Origin: Oligoflexia bacterium
GTDB taxonomy: Bacteria; Bdellovibrionota; Bdellovibrionia; JABDDW01
Assembly: GCA_016715815.1 (NCBI GenBank)
Contig: JADJXN010000002.1
Span: forward strand, 310,001 to 374,000
Reading direction: 5' to 3'
DNA length: 64,000 nucleotides
Below, piece after piece: positions 25,060 through 33,330 of this stretch. Positions within the stretch are counted from its first letter, which is position 1, and each line of letters opens with the position of its first letter. Under the pieces are notes generated by a model. That model ran no database searches. It was not told the origin of the DNA and saw only the letters and a program-made list of their open reading frames with translations. The position numbers were made by a program, and so were the translations under genes.

Positions 25060-26417
25060 GAGGCGTCTCCCTTTTCAATTCTTTCCAAGCTTCCAATGGG
25101 TAAACGAACGGTGTAGCCTGCGGGTAAAAAGGGGTTGCTTTTAACAACGCGTTTTTTAAGATCGGGGTTGTGGAGCTTTATTTCTTCTAAAGTTACACCT
25201 GCTATTTTTGCAAGCTCATTCACGCGAATTTTTTGCTTTAACTTTAATGAATCTGCAGCTAGCGGTTTTGGCTTGTCTAAAGTGCCAAAAACAAATTCCT
25301 GATATGTTTCAACATGAAGGGCTGCCAAAAACTCTGAATAAAAATTTTGGGAAGAAAAACTAAATCTTGCGCCTTTATAATTTTCAATTATTTCTTCAAG
25401 ATCATCTGTTTTAAGAAGTTTTTTTGCTTTCACTAAGCCGGTGGCGCCGTGATTATAGGCAGTAATGGCCAGAGGCCAGGTTTTTAGAATTTTATAATTG
25501 CTTTTTAATAATTTTGCGGCGGCCTCCGTGGCTTTTATTGGGGAGTTTCTTTCGTCGGTATGAGGGGTAATTTTTAAATATTTTTTTCCCATAGCTGGCA
25601 TAAACTGCCAAACTCCACTGGCGCCCACGCGGCTTACGGCTTTTTCATTAAAGCTAGACTCTACAAGGGGAAGTTTTGTGATTTCAATAGGTACATCATG
25701 TTTGGCAAAAATGCCCTCCATTTCATGTAAGTATTTAGAGCCGTTTACAAGCCCGCTTCTAAAAAAATCTTTTTGTCCCCTTTGTGCCCTAAGGCTTTTT
25801 GCGGCCATCTTAAATGCCAATCTTTTGGAGCCAGGAATATTTTTAAAAAGATTAAAATATTTTTCCTCTTCAGAAGAGAGGAGGGAATAATCTTTTCTTT
25901 TTTCCATTTTTAAAAGTGCTTTGCGCACATCTCTAATACTCTTTTTAACTAAAATCCGATCATTAGCTTCTTTTGTGGCGGCGCCAGAGTTTTTTTCATA
26001 AATATCCCTGGTATCCACAACTTTATAAACAATCCAGGGCCTAAGTTGGTCATGAATGAGTACAAACCGAGAAGAATATTTTGAATAAATATCTATCCAA
26101 AAAGAGGTGCGTTTTTTTAAGTGCCCGCTTACTTTAAATTCTTCAGAAATTTTATTTAAAGAATCATCTAAGATGTGCTGGCTTGTAATGGTTTGATCTA
26201 CATACTCAAGGGGAATTCTATTTATGCTGTCAGTGTGAATGGGGAGAGTGCCACTAAAGGAGTCATTAAAATTTTTTAAATAGCTTTCAGAAACAACAGG
26301 CTTGGTTTCTGCAGATAGGTTTTCTTTGGCATCAAAGGTATAAGCAACAACCAGCAACAGAATTGGAAGCAGAATAAAAATGCAGAAATTAGATAAAAAG
26401 CCGCTATTTAAACGCAT
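25056..26417 (-). CDS. MltD-like membrane-bound lytic murein transglycosylase with LysM
   Basis: A 453-residue envelope protein. A signal/anchor lies at about 9-25. The SLT (lysozyme-like) domain has the catalytic Glu in LPLVESSFNEKAVSRVGASG at about residue 250 and the downstream WQFMPAMGKKY and AITAYNHGATGL. A C-terminal LysM-like peptidoglycan-binding segment begins near 385 (KIRVNELAKIAGVTLEEIKL). It would cleave the MurNAc-GlcNAc bond. The middle part (about 120-225) is helical and shared with MltD-like enzymes of this phylum. The gene starts shortly after the patatin gene end and may be read with it. Confidence 0.9.
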   Translation of the reverse strand: MRLNSGFLSNFCIFILLPILLLVVAYTFDAKENLSAETKPVVSESYLKNFNDSFSGTLPIHTDSINRIPLEYVDQTITSQHILDDSLNKISEEFKVSGHLKKRTSFWIDIYSKYSSRFVLIHDQLRPWIVYKVVDTRDIYEKNSGAATKEANDRILVKKSIRDVRKALLKMEKRKDYSLLSSEEEKYFNLFKNIPGSKRLAFKMAAKSLRAQRGQKDFFRSGLVNGSKYLHEMEGIFAKHDVPIEITKLPLVESSFNEKAVSRVGASGVWQFMPAMGKKYLKITPHTDERNSPIKATEAAAKLLKSNYKILKTWPLAITAYNHGATGLVKAKKLLKTDDLEEIIENYKGARFSFSSQNFYSEFLAALHVETYQEFVFGTLDKPKPLAADSLKLKQKIRVNELAKIAGVTLEEIKLHNPDLKKRVVKSNPFLPAGYTVRLPIGSLERIEKGDAS

Positions 26418-26500
26418 ATAACAGCCATATAATTAGCAATGTGGATGCCAGAAAACTTGAGTGTTATTAGGGGCTTATTGTTTATAAACTAGGCATTGTG

Positions 26501-27532
26501 TCAAATACTGTAACTTCTTAGTACCCCAATGGCGCTTTTAAAGCCCTCTTTTACAATTCTTGAAAGAATTTGTGGGCTTAGCGAAAAGTGATCAACAAAG
26601 AACATTTCATAGTTTTGTCCGCGTGGATGAATATAAATATAATCAACATCTTTTCGATGATTTATTTTTCTACATATTATTTCAATAAGCGCATCAGCGC
26701 TTTCTTTGGGTAGGTTATGTTCCTTAAAATACCCAGAAATAATTTTAATTATTGAGTTTATAGATTCTCTTGCCTCAACGGCTCTGGCAATTTTTTGCTG
26801 AACTACTTGGTAAAGGGCTTGGTTTAAAATAAGGGGCAAACCATATTCACTTAAAGAACCAACCTCTTTTGTGAACTCATAGGGTTGAATAGAATAGCTT
26901 GAAATAACAAGGTCTGCCCCAAACTCTTTTGCTACATGAGTGGAAAGTGTTTCTCTAATTTCTCCATCAAAAAAATAGACGGTGTCCCCGTCAGACATTT
27001 TTATTGGATAGGGTGCAAAAACAGGGGGAAGGCTCATAGAGGCCGCAACGGCGTCACTGATGGAAACATCGTTAATATAATAAGCCTCAGGATTTTTTTT
27101 GTTAGAATTGAGTTGGCCAAAAATCGCTTTTCTTGAGTGGTTAAGATAAGTCGCAACAGAGAAAAATTCTACCCCTAGCTCATTAAACGAGTTAGTAGGT
27201 AATACGTATTTTCTTAAATACCGCTCAAGGCTATTTGTAGTAAAAAAGCCATTCACTTTAAAATTATTTTTAAGTGCAGATTCAATTCCCCAAGAAGAAA
27301 CAGCATGCTTTTTAAAAAAAGTTTTATAAACACTATCTATGGTGGGTTTGTTTGCAGAGAAGATATCAAAATAATTAATTGGTTTAAGTTTTGATTTTTC
27401 TTTTGGTTTTCTTATCAAAAGACCTGAACCCATTTGAAAACTATGAACTATATCTTCTAAAGAGTGCCCAGAGGCTAAAATTGCAGCCATAAACGCACCA
27501 GCACTTGAGCCCACATATGTTTTTATAGCCAT
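26501..27532 (-). CDS. Patatin-like phospholipase, main part (5' end lost to a frameshift)
   Basis: The 343-codon frame holds the nucleophile elbow GSSAGAFM (Ser at about residue 9) and the catalytic Asp in YFFDGEIRETL near 157, so it is a patatin-type Ser/Asp acyl hydrolase. The oxyanion-hole stretch that must come before it is missing from this frame but lies just upstream, out of frame (27544-27699). The break falls at G4 at 27547-27550 of the plus strand (C4 in the coding strand). One extra C makes a continuous protein of about 399 residues: ...VDENPLNQDPMAIKTY. The start given is the first internal ATG; the true gene most likely begins at 27699. Confidence 0.8.
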   Translation of the reverse strand: MAIKTYVGSSAGAFMAAILASGHSLEDIVHSFQMGSGLLIRKPKEKSKLKPINYFDIFSANKPTIDSVYKTFFKKHAVSSWGIESALKNNFKVNGFFTTNSLERYLRKYVLPTNSFNELGVEFFSVATYLNHSRKAIFGQLNSNKKNPEAYYINDVSISDAVAASMSLPPVFAPYPIKMSDGDTVYFFDGEIRETLSTHVAKEFGADLVISSYSIQPYEFTKEVGSLSEYGLPLILNQALYQVVQQKIARAVEARESINSIIKIISGYFKEHNLPKESADALIEIICRKINHRKDVDYIYIHPRGQNYEMFFVDHFSLSPQILSRIVKEGFKSAIGVLRSYSI

Positions 27533-27543
27533 GGGGTCTTGGT

Positions 27544-27699
27544 TTAGGGGTTTTCATCAACCTGCTCGCGAGTGCCGCCAATAAATCTAAATCCTTTTTC
27601 TCTTAAAGCAATGCAAACACCTACATGGAAGGCGGCCGCTTTAACTCCGCCACCGCTTAAAACAAGGGCAATTTTCTTTTTGTTTTTAAGGTTAACCAT
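27544..27699 (-). CDS. Patatin N-terminal fragment with oxyanion hole (frameshifted)
   Basis: A 51-codon frame from ATG at 27699 reads ...KIALVLSGGGVKAAAFHVGV, the patatin oxyanion-hole glycine motif (DGGGxRG-like), and stops at TAA 27546-27544. The ribosome site GGGG is 6 bases upstream of the ATG. It is the missing N terminus of the neighbouring patatin, separated by a single-base frameshift in a C run. A -1 slip of Pro-tRNA from CCC to CCC directly before the UAA would also join the two, so a programmed event cannot be excluded. Confidence 0.8.
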   Translation of the reverse strand: MVNLKNKKKIALVLSGGGVKAAAFHVGVCIALREKGFRFIGGTREQVDENP

Positions 27700-27730
27700 A
27701 TCTACCCCAATATAACTCAAAAAAAGCCAT

Positions 27731-27761
27731 TTGACAGCTTGTTAGACATAAGTGTTATGCT
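27731..27761 (+). promoter_or_regulatory. Weak candidate promoter for the coiled-coil HTH gene
   Basis: A perfect TTGACA (27731-27736) and TATGCT (27756-27761) are separated by 19 bases, about 25 bases ahead of the gene starting at 27786. The spacing is longer than ideal and the -10 matches four of six bases. Confidence 0.3.
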
Positions 27762-27785
27762 TGAATAGTCAAAGGGGGCATTTAA

Positions 27786-28235
27786 ATGCGAGATCAGAAT
27801 TGGGTTTCATTATTTGAATATTCAGCCAAATACAGTATTAGCCTGTCTACATTGAGAAGAAGAATAAAGGCGCACAGCATTGCGTATAAATTAGAAAATG
27901 GAAAGTATTATATTTTAGATGAGGTAGAAAAAACAACGGAGCCGCCCCTAATGCCAGCAGTTCAACAAAAGGTTTCTGAGACAAATGTTCCCGCGGGTTT
28001 TATGGAAGCCTCTGTGCTTGCTTCAGCAAATAGATTGGTAGAAGAGCTTAAGGCGGCTTATGCAAAAATTTTACAGGAAAAAGAGGAGCAAATAGGGGTT
28101 TTAAAAGAGGAAATAGTAGATTTAAAAATGTTAGTTAACTTAATGGAAAAGCAGGTTCAACAAAAAAAAGAAGAGACTCTTATTAGAGCCCCTTCTTCAC
28201 ATAACGAGTTTATTTTTCCCGAAGTAAGCGAGTAG
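27786..28235 (+). CDS. HTH plus coiled-coil protein (149 aa)
   Basis: A 149-residue cytoplasmic protein. The N-terminal part (residues 6-40) has a short winged-helix/MerR-like pattern: SLFEYSAKYSISLSTLRRRI then NGKYYILDEVE. A glutamate/lysine-rich coiled coil covers about 80-130 (EELKAAYAKILQEKEEQIGV). I suspect a small DNA-binding regulator of the excisionase/MerR type that dimerises through the coiled coil, but no family name can be given. A GGGGG-rich ribosome site precedes the ATG. Its stop is 2 bases from the convergent end of lon. Confidence 0.7.
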   Translation: MRDQNWVSLFEYSAKYSISLSTLRRRIKAHSIAYKLENGKYYILDEVEKTTEPPLMPAVQQKVSETNVPAGFMEASVLASANRLVEELKAAYAKILQEKEEQIGVLKEEIVDLKMLVNLMEKQVQQKKEETLIRAPSSHNEFIFPEVSE

Positions 28236-28237
28236 TT

Positions 28238-30658
28238 TTAAGCTGCGCCGGCAACCATTCTTGCTTTTTTGCGAGACTTATCTCCAGAACCCGACGGGGC
28301 TTCTCTTTTTAGAGTTGAGATTTTCTTCTCTAAAGCAACATCTAAAACCTCTGTGATGCTTTTTACGGGAATAAAGTTTAATTTTTTTCTAAATTCTTCA
28401 GGAATATCTTCAAGGTCTTTGATGTTTCTAAAGGGAATACAGATATCTTTTATTCCATGTCTCATAGCCGCCAAAGACTTTTCTTTTAAGCCACCTATTG
28501 GTAACACTTTTCCTGTTAATGTTATCTCTCCTGTCATAGCCACATCTTTTCTTACAGCAATTCCAGTAAGAAGACTAACAAGGGCTGTGGTTAAAGTAAT
28601 ACCCGCCGAAGGGCCATCTTTAGGGATTGCGCCCGCGGGGATATGAAGGTGTAAATCAAATTCACTAAATAAGCTCTCATCAACACCCAGCTCTTTTGCA
28701 TGGCTTCTCACATAACTCATGGCTGCAGTAGCGGATTCTTTCATCACATCACCAAGTTGACCAGTGAGCGTGAGCGCCCCTTTACCTTTCATTTTAGTGG
28801 CTTCAATATAGAGAATTTCTCCGCCAAACTGAGTCCATGCAAGGCCAGTTGATACGCCCACTTCATTTTTCTCTAAATCATCTTCATCAAGAAATTTGGC
28901 CGGGCCCAAAAGCTTTTCAACAATTTTTGCTGTTACTACTACTTTACTATCATCACCTTGGGCTACTTGTTTTGCCACTTTTCTGCAAACGCTACCAATT
29001 TCTCTTTCTAAATTTCTTAAACCCGCTTCTTTTGTATAATTTGAAATAAGGGATTTAATACCATCGTCTTTAAATTCAATGTGGCGCTCGCTAATTCCGT
29101 TTTCTTCCGTTTGCTTTTTAATTAGGTATTTTTTGGCAATGATTTGCTTTTCTTCCTCGCTATAACCAGAGAGCTGAATGACTTCCATTCTATCTCTTAA
29201 TGCTTGAGGAATATTTTCTAAAATGTTGGCCGTTGCTAAAAACATAACGTTTGAAAGATCAAAATCTAAATTGACGTAGTGGTCACGAAATGCAAAGTTT
29301 TGCTCAGGATCTAAAACCTCAAGCATAGCACTTGAGGGGTCGCCCCTAAAATCGCTACCAAGCTTATCTATTTCATCTAAAACAAAAATGGGGTTGTTGG
29401 TTCCAGCTTGTTTTAAAGCTTGAATAATTTTTCCAGGCATAGCGCCAACATAAGTTCTTCTATGGCCACGGATTTCTGCCTCATCTTTTACTCCGCCCAA
29501 AGAGATTCTTACAAATTGTCTTCCCATAGAGCGAGCAATGCTTTTTCCTAAAGAGGTCTTTCCCACTCCTGGAGGTCCAACAAAGCAAAGAATAGGACCT
29601 TTCATTCTTGATTTTAATTTTCTAACCGCCATAAATTCTAAAATGCGGTCTTTGATTTTTTTAAGATCAAAGTGGTCTTCATCTAAAATGGCCTTAGCGC
29701 GATCTAAATCAAAATTGTCTTCAGTATTTTTGGACCAGGGTACATCTACAAGCCAATCTATATATGTTCTTACCATTGTGGCTTCAGATGCATCTGGGTG
29801 CATTCTCTCAAGCCTTGCCAACTGTTTTAACGCTTCTTTTTCAGCAGGCTCTGGCATTTGGCAGGCCTCAATTTTTTCTCTTAACTCCTCAATCTCTTCG
29901 CCTTTTGAGTCTTGCTCGCCAAGCTCAGATTTAATGGCGCGCATTTGTTCACGCAAAAAATATTCTTTTTGAGATTTTGTCATTTCATCTTTTGCTTGAT
30001 TTCTAATGCGTGCTTGTACAGCTAATAGTTCAAGTTCTTTAACTAAGAAGTCATTAACTTTTCTTAGGCGCTCCTTATGGTCTACGGTTTCAAGAATTCC
30101 CTGAGCATCAAAAACCTTTAAACCAAGGTTGCTGGCTACAAGATCTGCAAGTCTTCCTGGGTCTGCAACATCTTCAAGAACCATTAAAATATCAGGAGAG
30201 AGCACTTTGCCTAATGAAATTATCTTTTCTAAGTTTTCTTTTACTGTTCTAACAAGGGCCTCAAGCTCTATTGAGGGAGCAGTAATGCTAGGTTCTTCAA
30301 TCTTTGTAACCTTAACCACAAAGTTTGGTTGATGTTGTTCAAATTTTTCTATTTTACCCTTAGCAATACCTTGTATAAGGACTTTTACGCGTCCATCGGC
30401 AAGCTTTCTCATTCTCATGATCATAGCAATTGTGCCAACTTCATATATAGTTTCTGCAGTTGGGTTTTCTTCAGTGATTTCTTTTTGAGAAGCTAGAAAG
30501 ATAAGTCGGTTTTTAGCTAGAGCCTCTTCTACTGCTTTGATTGAAGGATCGCGTCCTACAAACAGCGGTAAAATCATGTAAGGGAAAACTACAATATCTC
30601 TTACTGGCAACATGGGCATTGATTCGGGGATTTCCAATGATTTGTCATCGAAAGTCAT
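28238..30658 (-). CDS. lon: ATP-dependent protease Lon
   Basis: Lon degrades damaged and regulatory proteins in the cytoplasm. Domains: N-terminal substrate-binding LON domain at about 12-205 (LPVRDIVVFPYMILPLFVGR), AAA+ module with Walker A GPPGVGKTSLGKS near 355 and Walker B FVLDEIDKLGSD, and a C-terminal protease domain with the catalytic Ser in KDGPSAGITL near 677 and Lys in IGGLKEKSLA near 720. Length (806) is normal. GGAGG lies 8 bases before the ATG. It is downstream of dksA, separated by a terminator, so it has its own promoter, which I could not define. Confidence 0.97.
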   Translation of the reverse strand: MTFDDKSLEIPESMPMLPVRDIVVFPYMILPLFVGRDPSIKAVEEALAKNRLIFLASQKEITEENPTAETIYEVGTIAMIMRMRKLADGRVKVLIQGIAKGKIEKFEQHQPNFVVKVTKIEEPSITAPSIELEALVRTVKENLEKIISLGKVLSPDILMVLEDVADPGRLADLVASNLGLKVFDAQGILETVDHKERLRKVNDFLVKELELLAVQARIRNQAKDEMTKSQKEYFLREQMRAIKSELGEQDSKGEEIEELREKIEACQMPEPAEKEALKQLARLERMHPDASEATMVRTYIDWLVDVPWSKNTEDNFDLDRAKAILDEDHFDLKKIKDRILEFMAVRKLKSRMKGPILCFVGPPGVGKTSLGKSIARSMGRQFVRISLGGVKDEAEIRGHRRTYVGAMPGKIIQALKQAGTNNPIFVLDEIDKLGSDFRGDPSSAMLEVLDPEQNFAFRDHYVNLDFDLSNVMFLATANILENIPQALRDRMEVIQLSGYSEEEKQIIAKKYLIKKQTEENGISERHIEFKDDGIKSLISNYTKEAGLRNLEREIGSVCRKVAKQVAQGDDSKVVVTAKIVEKLLGPAKFLDEDDLEKNEVGVSTGLAWTQFGGEILYIEATKMKGKGALTLTGQLGDVMKESATAAMSYVRSHAKELGVDESLFSEFDLHLHIPAGAIPKDGPSAGITLTTALVSLLTGIAVRKDVAMTGEITLTGKVLPIGGLKEKSLAAMRHGIKDICIPFRNIKDLEDIPEEFRKKLNFIPVKSITEVLDVALEKKISTLKREAPSGSGDKSRKKARMVAGAA

Positions 30659-30795
30659 TTTAGTGTGCCTCCAATTGGCTGATGTTTTTCTCTACACACA
30701 ACTCATCGGAGGGTAAAAAAAATTAATAAGAAATAATTAAGAAGTTTTGCGTTGTTACATGAAAATCAGGTCGCAAGATCTGTCAAAGAATTGTC

Positions 30796-30834
30796 AAAAA
30801 AGCCAAAACTGGCCCAATTTATGGGCCAATGGCT
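30796..30834 (-). terminator. Nested-stem rho-independent terminator after dksA
   Basis: Read on the minus strand: AGCCA, then TGGCCCA-loop-TGGGCCA (perfect 7-bp inner stem with a TAAAT loop), a short bulge, TGGCT closing the outer stem, and six T. It starts about 9 bases beyond the dksA stop, so it ends that transcript before lon. Confidence 0.85.
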
Positions 30835-30842
30835 AGGAACAA

Positions 30843-31208
30843 CTAATAAGCAAAAACTTTTTCTTTATGCTCTTGCTCTTCTTTACAGGCAATACACATT
30901 GTGGCCACGGGACGCGCCTCAAGGCGCTTGGGCTCAATGGGTTCCTCACAGGACTCACAAGTGCCATAAGTGCCATCATCAATTTTAGAAAGAGCTAATT
31001 CAATTTTTTGCAGTAAAACTCTTTCTCTATCTCTTAAGCGAAGTGCAAGATTTTGATTTACCTCGCTTACCGCTAGATCGGTTTCATCGGCTAAATCATC
31101 TGGACTGTGTTGAGCTTCTTCTTTGATGAGTTTACTAGTATTGTTTAAAAGCTCAGATTTTTGTAAAACCAAAAGCTTTTTAAACTTTTCCAATTCTTTC
31201 GCTCGCAT
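30843..31208 (-). CDS. DksA/TraR-family zinc-finger regulator
   Basis: A 121-residue DksA-like protein with an N-terminal coiled coil at about 3-75 and the C4 zinc finger CESCEEPI ... CIACKEEQ at about 84-108. The family binds the RNA polymerase secondary channel and tunes ppGpp-dependent promoters. The coiled-coil tip has SPDDLADETDLA, including acidic residues expected at the tip. Start 31208 is chosen for GGAGG 8 bases upstream; a longer frame to 31307 has no support. There is a terminator right after. Confidence 0.92.
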   Translation of the reverse strand: MRAKELEKFKKLLVLQKSELLNNTSKLIKEEAQHSPDDLADETDLAVSEVNQNLALRLRDRERVLLQKIELALSKIDDGTYGTCESCEEPIEPKRLEARPVATMCIACKEEQEHKEKVFAY

Positions 31209-31253
31209 GGTTTCCCCTCCCCGCGTTTGAAAATCCCCTTTTATAAAAACTAC

Positions 31254-31274
31254 AGTCTGATAAACAGACTTTTT
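31254..31274. other. Small hairpin in the dksA leader region
   Basis: AGTCTG (31254-31259) and CAGACT (31265-31270) form a perfect 6-bp stem with a 5-base loop. Five T follow on the plus strand, and on the minus strand a run of five T follows after four other bases. It lies between the LpoA-like gene and dksA on the minus strand and could be a weak terminator or an attenuator for dksA. Confidence 0.45.
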
Positions 31275-31365
31275 AAGATTTGTAATAATTAGGACAGGTT
31301 TTGTCACTAAAAAAATTACAAAAGCGTTAAATTCCTAAATTTTTAATGTGCGCCGCACCAAAAAC

Positions 31366-33321
31366 CTAGTTGCTAGCTTTGACTATTTGGCCAGCTTTTA
31401 TGGTTAGTGGGAAAAGAGATTTTTCAACCTCACGATTTGGGCCCATAGAAATAAGGGTTCCGGCTCCTGAGATTTTTGAAACAGAAGATACGGCATCACG
31501 CATAGATTTTCTGCTTTGAGCAGAATTAAGAGCATTAATAATGATTAAAGCAGAATCATAACCTTGGGCTTCAGAAGCGCTTGGGGCATAACCAAAAACT
31601 GGCTGAAAGTCTGATGCAAAATCTTTAAACGAGCTTGCAGAAACTGAAGGCTCATCAACAAATAAAATGTTTTCTGCAAACAATCCTGCGCGGCTTGCTG
31701 TTTGAGAGGAGTTCCATAAGTTTGTTCCTAAAAGAGTAATATTAGAGATTTCATTATAGACAAGCATGGAGGAGATTTGCCCTAAGGATTTTGGACCATC
31801 GGGAATAAAGAGAGCATCAAAGTCAACTACTGGTGGCATTAAATCCTTTGGTGGCTTTTCGCGGGCTGTTTTTGGTTTTTGTTCCTTCTTCCACTCGTTA
31901 AGACGTATAGCAAGTTCTTTTCCGCGGTCTTCTTCTAAATAAAAAGTGCCAACAAGGCGTTGAATGGGTTCTCTAAAATCAGTTTCTTCCGGGGCGTAAC
32001 TTTGGGCTGCAACAATTTCCCCGCCGTTTAACAAAACATAATCCCAAAAGGCTGTGGCATATTCTGTCCCGTAAGTATCATTGGGAAATAAAATAGCAAA
32101 ACGTTTATGTCCATTAATGGTCATGGCTTGGTGTACAAGGGTTTTCATTTGCATATCGGGAGTTACGTTGTTTCTAAAAACAAATTCTCCTAAAGAAGTA
32201 AGTCCTTGCTTTTGAGACAGGGTCAAACATGGAACTCCCAACTCTTGTGCTCTTTGTGCAACGGCTTGTGAAGTTTTCCCAGCAACATCTCCAATAATAG
32301 CGATTACATGGTCCTCAGAAACAAGGCGGTCAACAGCTTTTTTAGCGATATCAGGGTTTCCTTCGCTATCAACAATGGCAAGTTTATAGCGGCTTGAACC
32401 AAATAAATTTGTGGCCAACTGAATGCCCCTTAAAACTCTATAGCCATGGGTGGAAGATTTTCCCGTGAGAGGTAAAACAACTCCGATAGCACTTACATCA
32501 ACCTTATTTTGAGAATCTATGAGAGCCAAATATTCGCTAGCCTTTTTAGCCTCTTCAGAAAGAGCGTACTTTTCTTTTATAATTTGAAATTGAATGCCGG
32601 CCTGTGTCCAGGATTTTTGGTCATACAATAAAATTCCCAATTTCAATCTAGCGGCGGCATCAACTTTTTCAAAGTTTGCATCACCCACAATGTCGTTAAG
32701 CTGGTCTTGGTTAAAATAACTTTTAACTATGTCATTGGCTTTAAACTCAAGCGCTTTAATATCTGAAGCGCTACGTCTATAGCCCATTGCAGAGATTAAA
32801 TCCCTAAGGGCAGAAACTGTTTGTTTTCTTATAAGTTTAATTTTGCTTGAAAGCTCAAATGCTTGAGCGGCCAAAGCGTTTTCTTGAATGGGTGGAGGGA
32901 AATTATATTTTTCTAAAGATTTTAATGAGTCTTCATGGTGGCCAAGCTGGTAATAGCAAAGAGCGGCTCCCACTGCGGCTCTGTCATGGTATTCAGAAAT
33001 AAGAGGGCTATCAATAATGGCTTGCCAAAATTGAGCGGCTTTAAAAAAATTATTTTTATCATAATAAATTTGGCCAATTAAGTAGTAAGCATCATCGGTA
33101 ATATCAACTCTAGGATAGATTTTAATAAACCGACCTAATTTTTTTAAAGATTCTGAGTGGTTTTTAGATTTATAAAGGGCTACGGCCTCACGATAATCTT
33201 TTAAAGCTTTCTCTGTTGCCCTTGGGGCATAAGTTTTGGGCGCCTCTTCTTTTTTTGGTGTTGTTGAGCAAGAAACAAAAAAGAGAACTAATATTAAAAG
33301 TGTTAATTTTTTTTGAAGCAT
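31366..33321 (-). CDS. LpoA-like lipoprotein: TPR plus periplasmic ligand-binding domain
   Basis: A 651-residue lipoprotein (lipobox FVSC, Cys at about residue 18). Residues 35-235 are TPR-like helices (DYREAVALYKSKNHSESLKK, YYLIGQIYYDKNNFFKAAQF). From about 275 a type-1 periplasmic-binding (LIV-binding-like) domain follows with IGVVLPLTGKSSTHGYRVLR, VSEDHVIAIIGDVAGKTSQA and YGTEYATAFWDY. This order is that of LpoA, which activates penicillin-binding protein 1A from the outer membrane. It lies just downstream of dnaJ with a 9-base gap. Its role as a PBP activator is inferred from architecture. Confidence 0.85.
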   Translation of the reverse strand: MLQKKLTLLILVLFFVSCSTTPKKEEAPKTYAPRATEKALKDYREAVALYKSKNHSESLKKLGRFIKIYPRVDITDDAYYLIGQIYYDKNNFFKAAQFWQAIIDSPLISEYHDRAAVGAALCYYQLGHHEDSLKSLEKYNFPPPIQENALAAQAFELSSKIKLIRKQTVSALRDLISAMGYRRSASDIKALEFKANDIVKSYFNQDQLNDIVGDANFEKVDAAARLKLGILLYDQKSWTQAGIQFQIIKEKYALSEEAKKASEYLALIDSQNKVDVSAIGVVLPLTGKSSTHGYRVLRGIQLATNLFGSSRYKLAIVDSEGNPDIAKKAVDRLVSEDHVIAIIGDVAGKTSQAVAQRAQELGVPCLTLSQKQGLTSLGEFVFRNNVTPDMQMKTLVHQAMTINGHKRFAILFPNDTYGTEYATAFWDYVLLNGGEIVAAQSYAPEETDFREPIQRLVGTFYLEEDRGKELAIRLNEWKKEQKPKTAREKPPKDLMPPVVDFDALFIPDGPKSLGQISSMLVYNEISNITLLGTNLWNSSQTASRAGLFAENILFVDEPSVSASSFKDFASDFQPVFGYAPSASEAQGYDSALIIINALNSAQSRKSMRDAVSSVSKISGAGTLISMGPNREVEKSLFPLTIKAGQIVKASN

Positions 33322-33330
33322 TAAAGAGGC

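Noticed and set aside
28837..29972. Long open frames on the plus strand opposite lon and other genes
   Set aside because: They are antisense shadows of strongly conserved genes with low-complexity products and no ribosome sites.
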